A stretch of DNA of 50,216 nt from contig NZ_CAKZNK010000117.1 of assembly GCF_937129525.1 (NCBI RefSeq), positions 1-50,216 of the forward strand, written 5' to 3'. Below, one piece after another: positions 24,271-32,777 of this stretch. The position numbers and the translations under genes were made by a program. The first letter of the stretch is position 1. Every line of letters begins with the position of its first letter. This stretch comes from an uncultured Chloroflexus sp. Lineage in GTDB: Bacteria > Chloroflexota > Chloroflexia > Chloroflexales > Chloroflexaceae. The notes beneath the pieces were generated by a model. The model saw nothing but the letters and a program-made list of their open reading frames with translations. It did not search any database and was not told the DNA's origin.

Positions 24271-24900
24271 ATGAGCATCGAGCACATTGTGGCCGGGTGT
24301 GTGGTGCAACTGGAAAGCATCCACGCCGCGCGCGAACGAACCATTGCAGCGACGCGAGTGTTGGTTCGACAAAGCGCTAACAGCATTCGCGCTGCCCATC
24401 GCGGTGATTTTGTGACTGCCCGTCATTTGCTGGATCTGGCGGGAGAGGTGGTTGCTGAAATCAACGATGCCACGGCTGGCGCTATAGAGGTGCGCTACGC
24501 TGGATACACCCAGGACGCGCTGAAAGAATACGCCGAAGCTCATCTCGTGCTGGCTTTTCTGTCTGGTGAAGAACCGCCAACTGGCGAAGTGATTGGCGTT
24601 GAACCGGCGGCCTATCTCAACGGTCTGGCTGAAGCTGCCAGCGAGCTGCGCCGCGCTATTCTCGATGGATTGCGCCGGGGTGAGGTGGAACGGAGTGAGC
24701 GATTGCTCGAGATCATGGATAACGTTTACGGCTCACTGATCACGGTTGACTATCCGGAAGCCATCACCGGCGGTCTCCGTCGCGCAACCGATGCATTGCG
24801 CGCCGTGCTCGAACGCACGCGCGGCGATGTCACGGCTGCTATTCGCCAGGAACAACTGACCGCAGCAATGCGCGCATTAGAAGGGCGCCTGGAACCGTGA
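24271..24900 (+). CDS. Translin family protein
   Basis: The protein has 209 residues, started at the ATG at 24271 after GAGAGG. It is predicted all-helical. The pattern fits translin: an N-terminal helical pair (RTIAATRVLVRQSANSIRAA), KEYAEAHLVLAFLSGEEPPT, and a C-terminal DYPEAITGGLRRATDALRAV ending in RTRGDVTAAIRQ, which matches the hallmark C-terminal helix. Eukaryotic translin binds RNA and single-stranded DNA and, with TRAX, forms the C3PO nuclease; archaeal and bacterial homologues are little studied. Whether this one has nuclease residues cannot be judged here. It is convergent with the kai-operon histidine kinase, 14 bp from its stop codon. Confidence 0.85.
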   Translation: MSIEHIVAGCVVQLESIHAARERTIAATRVLVRQSANSIRAAHRGDFVTARHLLDLAGEVVAEINDATAGAIEVRYAGYTQDALKEYAEAHLVLAFLSGEEPPTGEVIGVEPAAYLNGLAEAASELRRAILDGLRRGEVERSERLLEIMDNVYGSLITVDYPEAITGGLRRATDALRAVLERTRGDVTAAIRQEQLTAAMRALEGRLEP

Positions 24901-24914
24901 TGACCTTGCGATAG

Positions 24915-26066
24915 TTAGCGCTGCTCGACCTTTTCAGTTGGAACGCGGATGATGACGGTTGTCCCTGGGCCAGAGCCGAATTGCAGTGTGGCTCCGATCT
25001 GGCGACAGAGACCGTGAACCAGTTGCATGCCCAGACTGCCACCGCCGGCATTGATCGGCACCGGCATCCCGACCCCATTGTCAGAAACCTCGACATGCAA
25101 GGCATCGGATTCCTTGCGGACTCGCAAGCTAATAACGCCATCACGATCGCCGGTCGGAAAGGCGTGTTTGACGCTGTTTGAGACCAGTTCGGTCACAATC
25201 AGGCCCAGGGCAATCGCCTGATCGATATTAATGCTGACACCGTGGCTCACTTCGCTGGCCAGGCGGATCGGGCTACCGCGCATGCTCAGCGAACGCCAGA
25301 CGCTGGTGGCAATGCTTTGCAAATATTCGCCAATGTCGATATGAGCCAGGCTTTCGGAACGGTAGAGTTGCTCGTGAACCAGCGCCAGCGCTCGGATCCG
25401 ATTCTGACTGTCTTGCACAGCGGCACTGACCCGTTCATCACTGATATTCTCGGCTTGCAAGCGCAACAGACTCGACACGATCTGTAAATTGTTTTTCACG
25501 CGATGATGGACTTCACGCAGCAAGAGATCTTTCTCAGCCAGCGCGGCCCGTAACTGAGCGGCTACCGCTTGCGGCCCCGAAAGATCGGTTACAACTGCGC
25601 ACATGTTGGCTTCAGTCTCATCTTGCAAAGCGCGCAATGAGATTTGGGCCGGACGCTGCGAACCATCGATCGCTTGCAGCGTGATTGGACCTTTACTCGA
25701 GCCGGTGGCGCCGGCAGCCAGCAACTCTGCGCAGAGCAGACGATCGGCGGGCGCAACCAGATCAAGCAGGGAACGTCCGGTCAACTGATCTTGCGGCAAG
25801 CCGACCATCTCGGCAAATTTACCGTTACAGTAGAGAATAGTGCCATCGGCCAGGAGGGTCAAAGCGCCTTCATTCATCGTTTCGACCAGTACCCGGTAGG
25901 GATGTTCAGCGCCGCGTAAGGTGTAGATCAACGGCCCGCGTGGCCCGTCAATCACCAGAGCATCTGCCTCGCCCATCTGTAAGGCGCGCACCAGATCTTC
26001 GAGCTCGGCGAGGCGCGCTTGCAGGCGAGCTATCTCTGCCGGACTCATCTGCAGTTCGTTTCCCAT
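24915..26066 (-). CDS. PAS-domain histidine kinase (HisKA_2 type), end of the kai operon
   Basis: The protein has 383 residues and no membrane helix. It starts with a coiled-coil segment (MSPAEIARLQARLAELEDLV) and a linker typical of this kinase group (GEADALVIDG), then a PAS domain (about 65-170, ALTLLADGTILYCNGKFAEM). The phosphoacceptor His lies in LLREVHHRVKNNLQIVSSLL, a HisKA_2 pattern. The ATPase part has the N box ELVSNSVKHAF, DNGVGMP, and a G2-type GSLGMQLVHGL. It is the last gene of the operon and may phosphorylate the REC domain encoded at 28547-29812. The gap to the preceding kaiB-like gene is 72 bp. Confidence 0.92.
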   Translation of the reverse strand: MGNELQMSPAEIARLQARLAELEDLVRALQMGEADALVIDGPRGPLIYTLRGAEHPYRVLVETMNEGALTLLADGTILYCNGKFAEMVGLPQDQLTGRSLLDLVAPADRLLCAELLAAGATGSSKGPITLQAIDGSQRPAQISLRALQDETEANMCAVVTDLSGPQAVAAQLRAALAEKDLLLREVHHRVKNNLQIVSSLLRLQAENISDERVSAAVQDSQNRIRALALVHEQLYRSESLAHIDIGEYLQSIATSVWRSLSMRGSPIRLASEVSHGVSINIDQAIALGLIVTELVSNSVKHAFPTGDRDGVISLRVRKESDALHVEVSDNGVGMPVPINAGGGSLGMQLVHGLCRQIGATLQFGSGPGTTVIIRVPTEKVEQR

Positions 26067-26138
26067 ACGGCACTTCCCTATCTGTACGAGATCATTGCGC
26101 AGACGGAGGAGGGCGACTCACTGCGTAGCCCTCGCGCC

Positions 26139-26444
26139 TTAATCATCTTCGGTTAAGATATTCAATGCGGCAGCCACCCGCGGCCAATCAGAAGAACGCA
26201 GCTCACCAATAAATGCCGTTGGCGGGCCGGGTTCGACAACCAGCAAGGTTGGCGTGGCGATGATATGATCTTCGCGCGCTCGATCCGGTTGCTGATATAC
26301 ATCAATCACTTCAAGCCGATAGCGACCGGGCATATAGCGTTCGCACAACCGGCGCACGGTTGTAATCGCGCGAGTTGAACGACTGGTCGCGCCGGCGACG
26401 TACAACCGCAGTAATGGCACAACTGGCTGATTGGTAATATCCAT
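26139..26444 (-). CDS. Divergent KaiB-like protein
   Basis: This 101-residue KaiB-domain protein has a thioredoxin-like start (LLRLYVAGATSRSTRAITTV, YRLEVIDVYQQPDRARED, IIATPTLLV). It lacks the LPPPxRKIIGDLS segment of clock KaiB: here the matching part reads EPGPPTAFIGELRSSDW. Clock KaiB changes fold to bind the KaiC CI ring, and this paralogue may not do so in the same way. It starts 4 bp after the stop of the canonical kaiB, with GGGAG upstream. It may be a sensor-type KaiB (as in SasA) acting on its own. Confidence 0.9.
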   Translation of the reverse strand: MDITNQPVVPLLRLYVAGATSRSTRAITTVRRLCERYMPGRYRLEVIDVYQQPDRAREDHIIATPTLLVVEPGPPTAFIGELRSSDWPRVAAALNILTEDD

Positions 26445-26448
26445 CGGC

Positions 26449-26751
26449 TCAGCTCCCTGTATGTCGCCGGGGCGTCAGATCAAGACCAACCAGCACCCGT
26501 TCGGTATTCGAGAGATCGCCAACGATTTTTCGCATAGGTGGTGGCAATTTACGCACCAGAGTTGGAATGGCCAGAATGTTGTCGCTGATAGCCCGTTCGG
26601 GTTCGTGATGAAGATCGATGACCTGGACACGGTAGCGACCACCCAGATACTGATCGCAAATGCGACGCAAATTGGCAATTGCGAGCAAGCTTTTCGGAGT
26701 CTGACCGGCAATATAAAGCCAGAGATCGTACTCCGGTAGTTGATTATCCAT
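26449..26751 (-). CDS. kaiB: KaiB, canonical type
   Basis: The protein has 100 residues and a good match to clock KaiB: LWLYIAGQTPKSLLAIANL, YRVQVIDLHHEPERAISDN, ILAIPTLVRKLPPPMRKIVG then DLSNTERVLVGLDL. In cyanobacteria KaiB binds the phosphorylated KaiC hexamer and sequesters KaiA; no kaiA is present here, so it would act in a simplified KaiBC timer or as a stress/energy module. The start codon overlaps the kaiC stop by 8 bp, which implies coupling. Confidence 0.95.
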   Translation of the reverse strand: MDNQLPEYDLWLYIAGQTPKSLLAIANLRRICDQYLGGRYRVQVIDLHHEPERAISDNILAIPTLVRKLPPPMRKIVGDLSNTERVLVGLDLTPRRHTGS

Positions 26752-28450
26752 CGCTATCCTCTTGGCTCGCGCTACGGTATCGGGCAGCGGCTAGCCGGCT
26801 CTGAGCCTGGGCACGCGCCCGCGCCTCGGTTAACACGGCATCGGTCTGCATCTCCTCTTCAAGCGCGGCAAGTTCTGATTGTAACGCTTCAATTTGCAGC
26901 GCCAACTGCCGGCGTTGCCATGCATAGCGACGCTGGCGTTGTTGCGCTTCGCGCTGGAGCAGTTCATATTCTTGCTGTTCCCTGACTTGCGCGGCAATAC
27001 GCGCCGCGCCGACCAGAATATTCTCGCCGGTGGCGAAAATCTCAACCAGGGCCAGCCCCCGTTCATTCATCACCAGTTCGCGCACCTGATTTGAGTGGCG
27101 CATGCCACGTGATTTGAGCACCAGCAGACTGCGGTTTCGTTCGCCGTTGCCTTCGTGATGACGAAGCACAATCCACGTATCAACGAGCGAGGAAATGTTG
27201 ACTTCGCTTTGAGTGGGGTCGGCGCCAGCATTGGTCAGGCTGGTGGCAAGCGTAGTCGCGCCAAGCGCGCTCAGGCCATCGAAGAGCCGGAAGAGCATAG
27301 CGGTAATATCGACCGGTCGCCCGATAGTGTGAAAGCCGGTGATTGGATCGATCACAACCACCCGCGCGCCGCTCCGTTCGACGGTATCGAGCATGGTAAC
27401 CAGATGGGTCTCCATCCCGGCGAGCGCCGGTCGGCTGCTGATAATGTGCAACAGGCCGCGCTCGCGCCACGGCTGGAGATCAATTCCAATTGAACGCATA
27501 TTACGCGCGACCTGTTCTGCCGACTCCTCGAAGGCGAAAAATACTGCCGGCTCGCCGCGCGCGCATGCCGCTGTGACAAACAGTGCGCCCAGGCTCGTTT
27601 TGCCCGAACCGGTCGGGCCGCTGACCAGAATTCGCGAGCCGCGATAATAGCCACCACCCTCGAAAAGCCGATCGAGATCGGGAAATCCGCTTGACAGGCG
27701 CTCGGTTGAAGCCGGGTAGGAGAGATTCAACGAGGTAATTGGCATCATCACGATTCCGTGTGGCCCGATAGTGAATGGATACTCGTTGACGCCGTGAGCT
27801 GAACCACGGTATTTGACGATCCGGGCTGAGCGGGTCAACACGTGTTCGGTAATCCGATAATCGAGCAAAATCACGCAATCGGCCACGAACTCTTCGATGC
27901 CAAACCGGCTCAGGCCTGGGCCGGCTCGTTCGGCGGTGATGATAGCCGTCAAGCCACGCTGGCGTAACCAGCGGAAGAGTCGTTGTAATTCACCGCGCAG
28001 AATCGTCTGATTACCAAAAGCGCTGAAGAGGGTTTCGATCGTGTCAAGCGCGATTCGCTTTGCCCCGATCCGATCGATCAACAGGCCGAGCCGGATGAAT
28101 AATCCTTCGAGATCATACTCGCCAACTTCGGCTACTTCACCCTGCTCAAGGTCAATCCACTCGATCAGCAGCAATCCACGCTGTTCCAGATCGGCTACAT
28201 CAATAGCGATACTGGCCATATTGAGCCGGAGATCGGCTGGACTTTCTTCGAACGAGATAAACAGACCAGGCTCACCGTAGAGTGCTGCGCCGCGAGCCAG
28301 CGCCTCAAACGCGAGCAGGGTTTTGCCACAGCCGGGACCGCCACAAATCAGCGTTGGCCGACCACGCGGCAGACCGCCGCCAGTGATTTCATCAAGGCCA
28401 CGGATCCCGGTTGGCGCTTTAGGCAAGCTGACAGCGATCTTCTGTTCCAC
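26744..28450 (-). CDS. kaiC: KaiC-family ATPase with two RecA domains
   Basis: The protein has 568 residues from the GTG at 28450, which has GGAG upstream; a TTG at 28510 extends the frame. The CI domain has P-loop ICGGPGCGKTLL and catalytic Glu pair SFEESPADL; CII has VSGPTGSGKTSL and FAFEESAEQ. Both ATPase sites are intact. In Synechococcus KaiC the phosphorylated pair is Ser431-Thr432; here the matching stretch EVNISSLVDTWIVL has Ser-Ser. A C-terminal coiled coil (QEYELLQREAQQRQRRYAWQ and on) replaces the KaiA-binding tail, in line with the missing KaiA. It is a KaiC2-like protein in my judgement. kaiB follows with overlap. Confidence 0.95.
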   Translation of the reverse strand: MEQKIAVSLPKAPTGIRGLDEITGGGLPRGRPTLICGGPGCGKTLLAFEALARGAALYGEPGLFISFEESPADLRLNMASIAIDVADLEQRGLLLIEWIDLEQGEVAEVGEYDLEGLFIRLGLLIDRIGAKRIALDTIETLFSAFGNQTILRGELQRLFRWLRQRGLTAIITAERAGPGLSRFGIEEFVADCVILLDYRITEHVLTRSARIVKYRGSAHGVNEYPFTIGPHGIVMMPITSLNLSYPASTERLSSGFPDLDRLFEGGGYYRGSRILVSGPTGSGKTSLGALFVTAACARGEPAVFFAFEESAEQVARNMRSIGIDLQPWRERGLLHIISSRPALAGMETHLVTMLDTVERSGARVVVIDPITGFHTIGRPVDITAMLFRLFDGLSALGATTLATSLTNAGADPTQSEVNISSLVDTWIVLRHHEGNGERNRSLLVLKSRGMRHSNQVRELVMNERGLALVEIFATGENILVGAARIAAQVREQQEYELLQREAQQRQRRYAWQRRQLALQIEALQSELAALEEEMQTDAVLTEARARAQAQSRLAAARYRSASQEDSDG

Positions 28451-28546
28451 CAACCAGCTCCTCTCCTGCTTGAGCGATACCAGCCCTTTGATGAGTGACG
28501 CGCCGTTCAATGCGTCGACTTACGCAGGCTGATGCAGTCCGGTGAG

Positions 28547-29812
28547 TTATCCGGGTAGAGATTGTTCTGTCAGCGCGCTAAACCCAAGACTGGCCAGCTC
28601 AGCCAGCACGGCAGCCGTCTGGTAACTACCGCCATTAACCGGATCAGGATGGTACAGGCTGAGCAAACCGATGACGTTGCCGTGTTGCCGAATGGGCAGG
28701 CACATCCGCTCACCCAGCAATCCATGCGGAATAAAATGGCAGACATGACTATCACCGGCCAGACTCAAAGCCCAACGACGTTCACCCCAGCACGAGCAAC
28801 GAGGCACCGGTCGATGCACGAGCGGCTCGCCCCAATGTCCAACCGGATGGACGAGATCGGTTGTGGGATTGTAGATTAACAGGGTGCCCCGGTGTCCTGG
28901 CAAGAGCGTGGCGCCAGCGTTAATAATTGCGGTATACACCTCCTGGGGTGAGCGAGCTTCACCGAGGGCATGGGCCAATGTGCCGAGCGTGACCATAGCT
29001 TTCTCGCGTTGTTCCAGGATGGATTGGAACGTATGCAATTGTCGTTTCGCGTCTTGCAATTGATTGATCACACGCTGCCGCTCACTCACATCACGGAAGA
29101 CGATGACCACACCTTCGTTGGCGCCATCGTCGCCGGAGATCTGAGCAACGGTATGCTCGACCAGTAAGCGATTGCCGTTCTTGGTCAGCAGGGTTACTGG
29201 TGGTGGCAGACCATTATCAGTGGTTGCCGTCACACTGTCGGCGGGCAACCCGGTGTTGGTTGCGATCAGAGTGTAGAAACGTGACAGCGGCCAGCCAATT
29301 GCTTCTTCAGGAGTGATTCCCAATAAGCGCGCCGCAACCGGATTGACAAAGGTGATCCGGCTCTGCGGATCAGTGACAATGACCCCGTCGCCGATACTGG
29401 TCAGCGTTGTGCGGAGATGCCGTTCACTGGCCTGAAGACGGCATTCTAACCGATGCTTATACGCGGCAACGGCAATTGCCACCTCAAGTTCACGCTCGTC
29501 AAACGGCTTCAGCAGGTAAGCCCATGGTTCGGCGAGTAAGGCCTCGCGCACTGTTTGATCGTCGGCGTGAGCAGTCAAAAATACAACTGGCACTCCCCAG
29601 CGGCTATAAATCTGGCGCGCGGCTTCAATGCCATCCATCGCGCCGCTCAGACGGATATCCATTAAAACCAGGTCAGGCTGTTGGCGCGCAACCGTGATCA
29701 GAGCTGCTTCACCACTTGTCACTACATCGAGGACTGAATGGCCAATGCGCCGTAAGGTCTGACTCAAGTCTTGCGCGATAATCAGTTCGTCTTCGACGAT
29801 CAACACCCGCAT
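28547..29812 (-). CDS. Response regulator with REC, PAS and GAF domains
   Basis: The protein has 421 residues from the ATG at 29812 (the frame extends to 29839). The REC domain (residues 1-120) has the acidic pair VEDE, the phosphoacceptor in DLVLMDIRLSG, and the Lys in LLKPFDE. It is followed by a PAS domain (about 130-250, DGVIVTDPQSRITFVNPVAA), a short coiled coil, and a GAF domain (about 285-415, with Cys-rich RCSCWGERRW). There is no DNA-binding or enzymatic output domain, so it probably passes signals by protein contact. It is the first gene of the minus-strand cluster with kaiC, 96 bp from the preferred kaiC start, and is a likely partner of the kinase at 24915. Confidence 0.92.
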   Translation of the reverse strand: MRVLIVEDELIIAQDLSQTLRRIGHSVLDVVTSGEAALITVARQQPDLVLMDIRLSGAMDGIEAARQIYSRWGVPVVFLTAHADDQTVREALLAEPWAYLLKPFDERELEVAIAVAAYKHRLECRLQASERHLRTTLTSIGDGVIVTDPQSRITFVNPVAARLLGITPEEAIGWPLSRFYTLIATNTGLPADSVTATTDNGLPPPVTLLTKNGNRLLVEHTVAQISGDDGANEGVVIVFRDVSERQRVINQLQDAKRQLHTFQSILEQREKAMVTLGTLAHALGEARSPQEVYTAIINAGATLLPGHRGTLLIYNPTTDLVHPVGHWGEPLVHRPVPRCSCWGERRWALSLAGDSHVCHFIPHGLLGERMCLPIRQHGNVIGLLSLYHPDPVNGGSYQTAAVLAELASLGFSALTEQSLPG

Positions 29813-29869
29813 GTGTCTTCTCGTAAACTTCCAGTGCAAGGATTTTGCTGGTAGTGCTAGTATACCGCG

Positions 29870-30604
29870 TCATGAAGGTTGGTGTTGCGGAAAGATTTCT
29901 GACCATATTCGGATAATAATGACAAGTATTGTCAACGCGACGACCTGAGACAGGCGAACATTACCCGGCAGCAGCCATCCGGTGGCAGCAAATCCTTCGC
30001 CGATCAACGTACCGGCAGCCAGGATAGCTGTTGTCGTGAGGAAGGCTGCGCCGGCAGGTTGCGGTTGGCGATAGCGCGCGCGCCAGACGATCAGGGCGAT
30101 CAGCGCAGTGAATGCGGCGTAGAGCTGAGTGGGATGGCGTGATTCACCCCAGAGCTGGATGGCCCACGGCAGATCGGCAGGTAACCCATAGCCATCGCCA
30201 CTGGCGAGTTGGGCCAGGGCATAGGTGAGCGCTGCCAGCGCAAGACCGGGAGCGAGCGCATCGAGGGTCGGCCAGAGCGGCCAGCCGCGTCGCCAGAGTA
30301 ACCAGCCACCAAGACCGACAGCGGTGACAACGCCAGCCGGCAGCGAGAAGGCTTGCAAATCGCGTGATAGCAAAGCCCACGGATCGGCCAGATAGCTCGG
30401 CCAGGCCGCCAGAGCATACCCCAGTCGCGCGCCGACTACTCCGGCCAGAAGCGCCACAAAGACGGTCAGAGCGAGCCGTTCGCCATCAAGCTGTCGTCTG
30501 CGCGCAGCTCGTTCAATGGCTTGCAGCAATAGCCACCCGCCGAGCAGCATGATGAGGCCAGGAGTGTATATAGCGAAGGGACCAAGATTAAGCACAGGAA
30601 GCAT
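29870..30604 (-). CDS. Prolipoprotein diacylglyceryl transferase-like membrane protein
   Basis: The 244-residue protein has about seven hydrophobic helices. It resembles Lgt, which adds a diacylglyceryl group to the lipobox Cys. The N-terminal GPFAIYTPGLIMLLGGWLL is typical, GVVGARLGYAL matches the GxxxxRxxY segment, and SRHPTQLYAA matches the HPTQLYE stretch. Some usual polar residues are replaced (Ala where Glu follows Tyr), and the protein is a bit short, so it may be a diverged paralogue. Lipoproteins exist in the window (11863, 19375), so an Lgt is needed somewhere in the genome. It is minus strand, with an AT-rich promoter region at 30630-30720. Confidence 0.75.
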   Translation of the reverse strand: MLPVLNLGPFAIYTPGLIMLLGGWLLLQAIERAARRRQLDGERLALTVFVALLAGVVGARLGYALAAWPSYLADPWALLSRDLQAFSLPAGVVTAVGLGGWLLWRRGWPLWPTLDALAPGLALAALTYALAQLASGDGYGLPADLPWAIQLWGESRHPTQLYAAFTALIALIVWRARYRQPQPAGAAFLTTTAILAAGTLIGEGFAATGWLLPGNVRLSQVVALTILVIIIRIWSEIFPQHQPS

Positions 30605-30629
30605 AGAGTCTGGGAATTTGTATGTCAGC

Positions 30630-30720
30630 TTTTAGATCACTTTGTTATTATATATTATAAATGATTATATACTGACAATGTCCCGCAATCATTTCACACC
30701 AAATCATACAATAGAAAAAA
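30630..30720. promoter_or_regulatory. AT-rich spacer with probable lgt-like promoter
   Basis: This stretch is far richer in A and T than its surroundings. On the minus strand TTGTCA (30673-30678) is followed after 18 bp by TATATA, with further TATAAT-like hexamers nearby. It should drive the Lgt-like gene. The remaining 30721-30827 shows nothing I recognise. Confidence 0.5.
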
Positions 30721-30827
30721 TTACGTTCAGACCATTAGAATGCGCAGCACTCTGACTGCAAACAACGCAGGTTATAGACGGGGTGGCGACAGTCTCGGTG
30801 CGTTTGCGTCGCATATCTGCGCATTGT

Positions 30828-31376
30828 TTACGGTTCTTGTCCGGCGAGTAATGGCTCAATCACGCTTCGTAAACTGGCCTCGCTCAACGGTCCGCCAAAG
30901 AAGACCTGGCGAATGATGCCGTTCCGATCAACGATGAAGGTGGTAGGGAGCATGCGAATGCCGTACCGGTTGGCGGTTTCACCGGTGCGATCAAGGGCAA
31001 TAGGAAAACTCAGACCAAACTCGCGTTGCATGGCGTTGACCGCAGTTATATCGTCCTGACTGGTACTATTAACTGCCAGAATTGTTAACCCGCGCTCACG
31101 CTCTTCCCGGTAGATACGCTCAAATGCCGGCATTTCGGCCCGGCAAGGCCCACACCAGCTTGCCCAGAAATTCACTACCACCACGCGGCCACGCATATCG
31201 GCCAGCGAGAGTGTCTCGCCGTTAGTCAGTGGCAGAGTCAGATCGGGCGCAATGAAACCCGGTCGTGGGCTGACAAGAGCAGGTTGCGTATCCGGCGGGC
31301 GACTGATCACAATCCAGCCAATGCCAGCAATAATAAGAGCGATGGTCAACCAATCACGCCAGACTCCGGTAAGCAT
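30828..31376 (-). CDS. TlpA/ResA-like membrane-anchored thioredoxin
   Basis: The protein has 182 residues from the ATG at 31376, which has GGAG 6 nt upstream. One N-terminal membrane anchor (about residues 6-23, WLTIALIIAGIGWIVI) places the thioredoxin domain outside. The active site is WASWCGPCRAEMP (CGPC) after VVVNFWASW; the cis-Pro is in MLPTTFIVDRNG. The central insertion NSTSQDDITAVNAMQREFGL is typical of AhpC-TSA/TlpA proteins. Such proteins reduce disulfides of apocytochromes or other exported proteins; no cytochrome maturation gene is adjacent. Its neighbour downstream is the Lgt-like gene, 223 bp away. Confidence 0.92.
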   Translation of the reverse strand: MLTGVWRDWLTIALIIAGIGWIVISRPPDTQPALVSPRPGFIAPDLTLPLTNGETLSLADMRGRVVVVNFWASWCGPCRAEMPAFERIYREERERGLTILAVNSTSQDDITAVNAMQREFGLSFPIALDRTGETANRYGIRMLPTTFIVDRNGIIRQVFFGGPLSEASLRSVIEPLLAGQEP

Positions 31377-31752
31377 AGGCATCTCCAGGCGGCAGGCCAG
31401 TGTTGCGCGCCGCAACCTCGGCGAGAAACATCAAATAATGCGCCAGACCCGCATTGCAACGCAAGTCACAATTTTATGGTATCATATAAGGAGTCTGTGG
31501 CCTGCACAGCATGTAACTCTCATCACTATGATTAGGTCACGCGCATATGCAGGCGTCTTGCCGCCGCCAACTGCGTTGCAGCGCCGCCAATGGGGCGCAC
31601 TGTAGGCACAGCTTCCCGTTCTCATCACTTGTGGTTGCGTTTGCAGGTTCGATACGCCAATTGATTGGCGAGGCGTACCATTCATTGCCAGGCTAACGTG
31701 GCATGGCAATAACGGGCGCGATAGCTATTGCGGAGCCTTTCGGAACAGGAAT
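31377..31752. other. Spacer upstream of rpoA
   Basis: I find no gene in this 376-bp stretch between divergent genes. A TCTCATCACT 10-mer occurs twice (near 31517 and 31620). Small inverted repeats lie near 31660 (CGCCAA/TTGGCG) and 31701-31729 (GCAATA/TATTGC) in the probable rpoA leader. No good promoter was picked out. Confidence 0.5.
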
Positions 31753-32766
31753 ATGGAAACGCTTGAATTGTCGCTGATTACGCCAAGGGTTACCCTGATC
31801 ACTGCGGCTGAAAACTATGGCCGCTTCGCCATTGCGCCTTTGCAGCGCGGCCACGGCTCGTCGCTCGGCAATGCGTTGCGCCGGGTGCTCATCTCGTCGA
31901 TTCCCGGCGCTGCGGTCACGCGGATTAAGATTGCAGGGGTCATTCACGAATTTTCTGCCATTCCCGGCGTTGTTGAAGACGGAACGCAATTGGTGCTCAA
32001 TATCAAAGGCATTCGTCTGCGCTCGTACAGCGATCGCGCAGTGGCGTTGCAACTAGTAAAGCAAGGCCCAGGCCCGGTCTTCGCCGGCGATATTGACGCT
32101 CCCAGCACCGTTGAGATCGTCAATCCGCAACACTATCTCTGCACCATCGACGATGAACATACGACGTTTGAGATGCAGTTGACGGTCGAGCGCGGTCGTG
32201 GTGTGCAACTGGCCGATACGGTGAGCGGGATGCCGATTGGCGAGATTGCGGTCGATGCGCTCTTTAGCCCGATCCCGCGCGTGAACTTTGTGGTGGAAGA
32301 GATTGGCGATGATCTGCTCACCGGGTACGACCGCCTGATTATCGAGATCTGGACCGATGGCACCATCAAGCCGGGTGATGCGTTGAGCCATGCTGCTCAG
32401 ATTTTGAGCCAGTATTTTGGTCGGATTGTCAGTCTGAACCAGCCGGTGGAGCAAGAGCAATCACCCAATCTGCCACCGCCCATCCCTGATGAGATTGCTA
32501 ACCGCACGATTGATGAACTTGGCCTAAGCACCCGTACCTACAATAGTTTGCGCCGGGCAGAGATCCATACTATCGGCCAGTTGTTGCGTCTTGACGAGCG
32601 CGGCCTGATGGGAATCCGCAATTTAGGCGCCAAAGGGATCGAAGAAATCCATCTCCGGCTGGCCGCTCTCGGCTATCGCAGTGGTGAATCTGGCGCTGGC
32701 CGGGCATCTGCCTCGCTGACCGATCAGGCCACTCCGCCCACCAATACCCCCCATACAGAGGAGTGA
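31753..32766 (+). CDS. rpoA: RNA polymerase alpha subunit
   Basis: The protein has 337 residues. The N-terminal assembly domain shows FAIAPLQRGHGSSLGNALRR (GxxxxLGNALRR core), VLISSIPGAAVTRIKIAGV and EFSAIPGVVEDGTQLVLNIK. The C-terminal alpha-CTD (about residues 255-315) shows TIDELGLSTRTYNSLRRAEI and LGAKGIEEIHLRLAALGY, with the helix-hairpin-helix that contacts UP-element DNA. The ATG is preceded by CAGGA. In most bacteria rpoA sits in the rpsM-rpsK-rpsD-rpoA-rplQ cluster; here neither neighbour is ribosomal and rho follows after 11 bp. The sequence looks fully functional. Confidence 0.97.
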   Translation: METLELSLITPRVTLITAAENYGRFAIAPLQRGHGSSLGNALRRVLISSIPGAAVTRIKIAGVIHEFSAIPGVVEDGTQLVLNIKGIRLRSYSDRAVALQLVKQGPGPVFAGDIDAPSTVEIVNPQHYLCTIDDEHTTFEMQLTVERGRGVQLADTVSGMPIGEIAVDALFSPIPRVNFVVEEIGDDLLTGYDRLIIEIWTDGTIKPGDALSHAAQILSQYFGRIVSLNQPVEQEQSPNLPPPIPDEIANRTIDELGLSTRTYNSLRRAEIHTIGQLLRLDERGLMGIRNLGAKGIEEIHLRLAALGYRSGESGAGRASASLTDQATPPTNTPHTEE

Positions 32767-32777
32767 TAACACACGCA

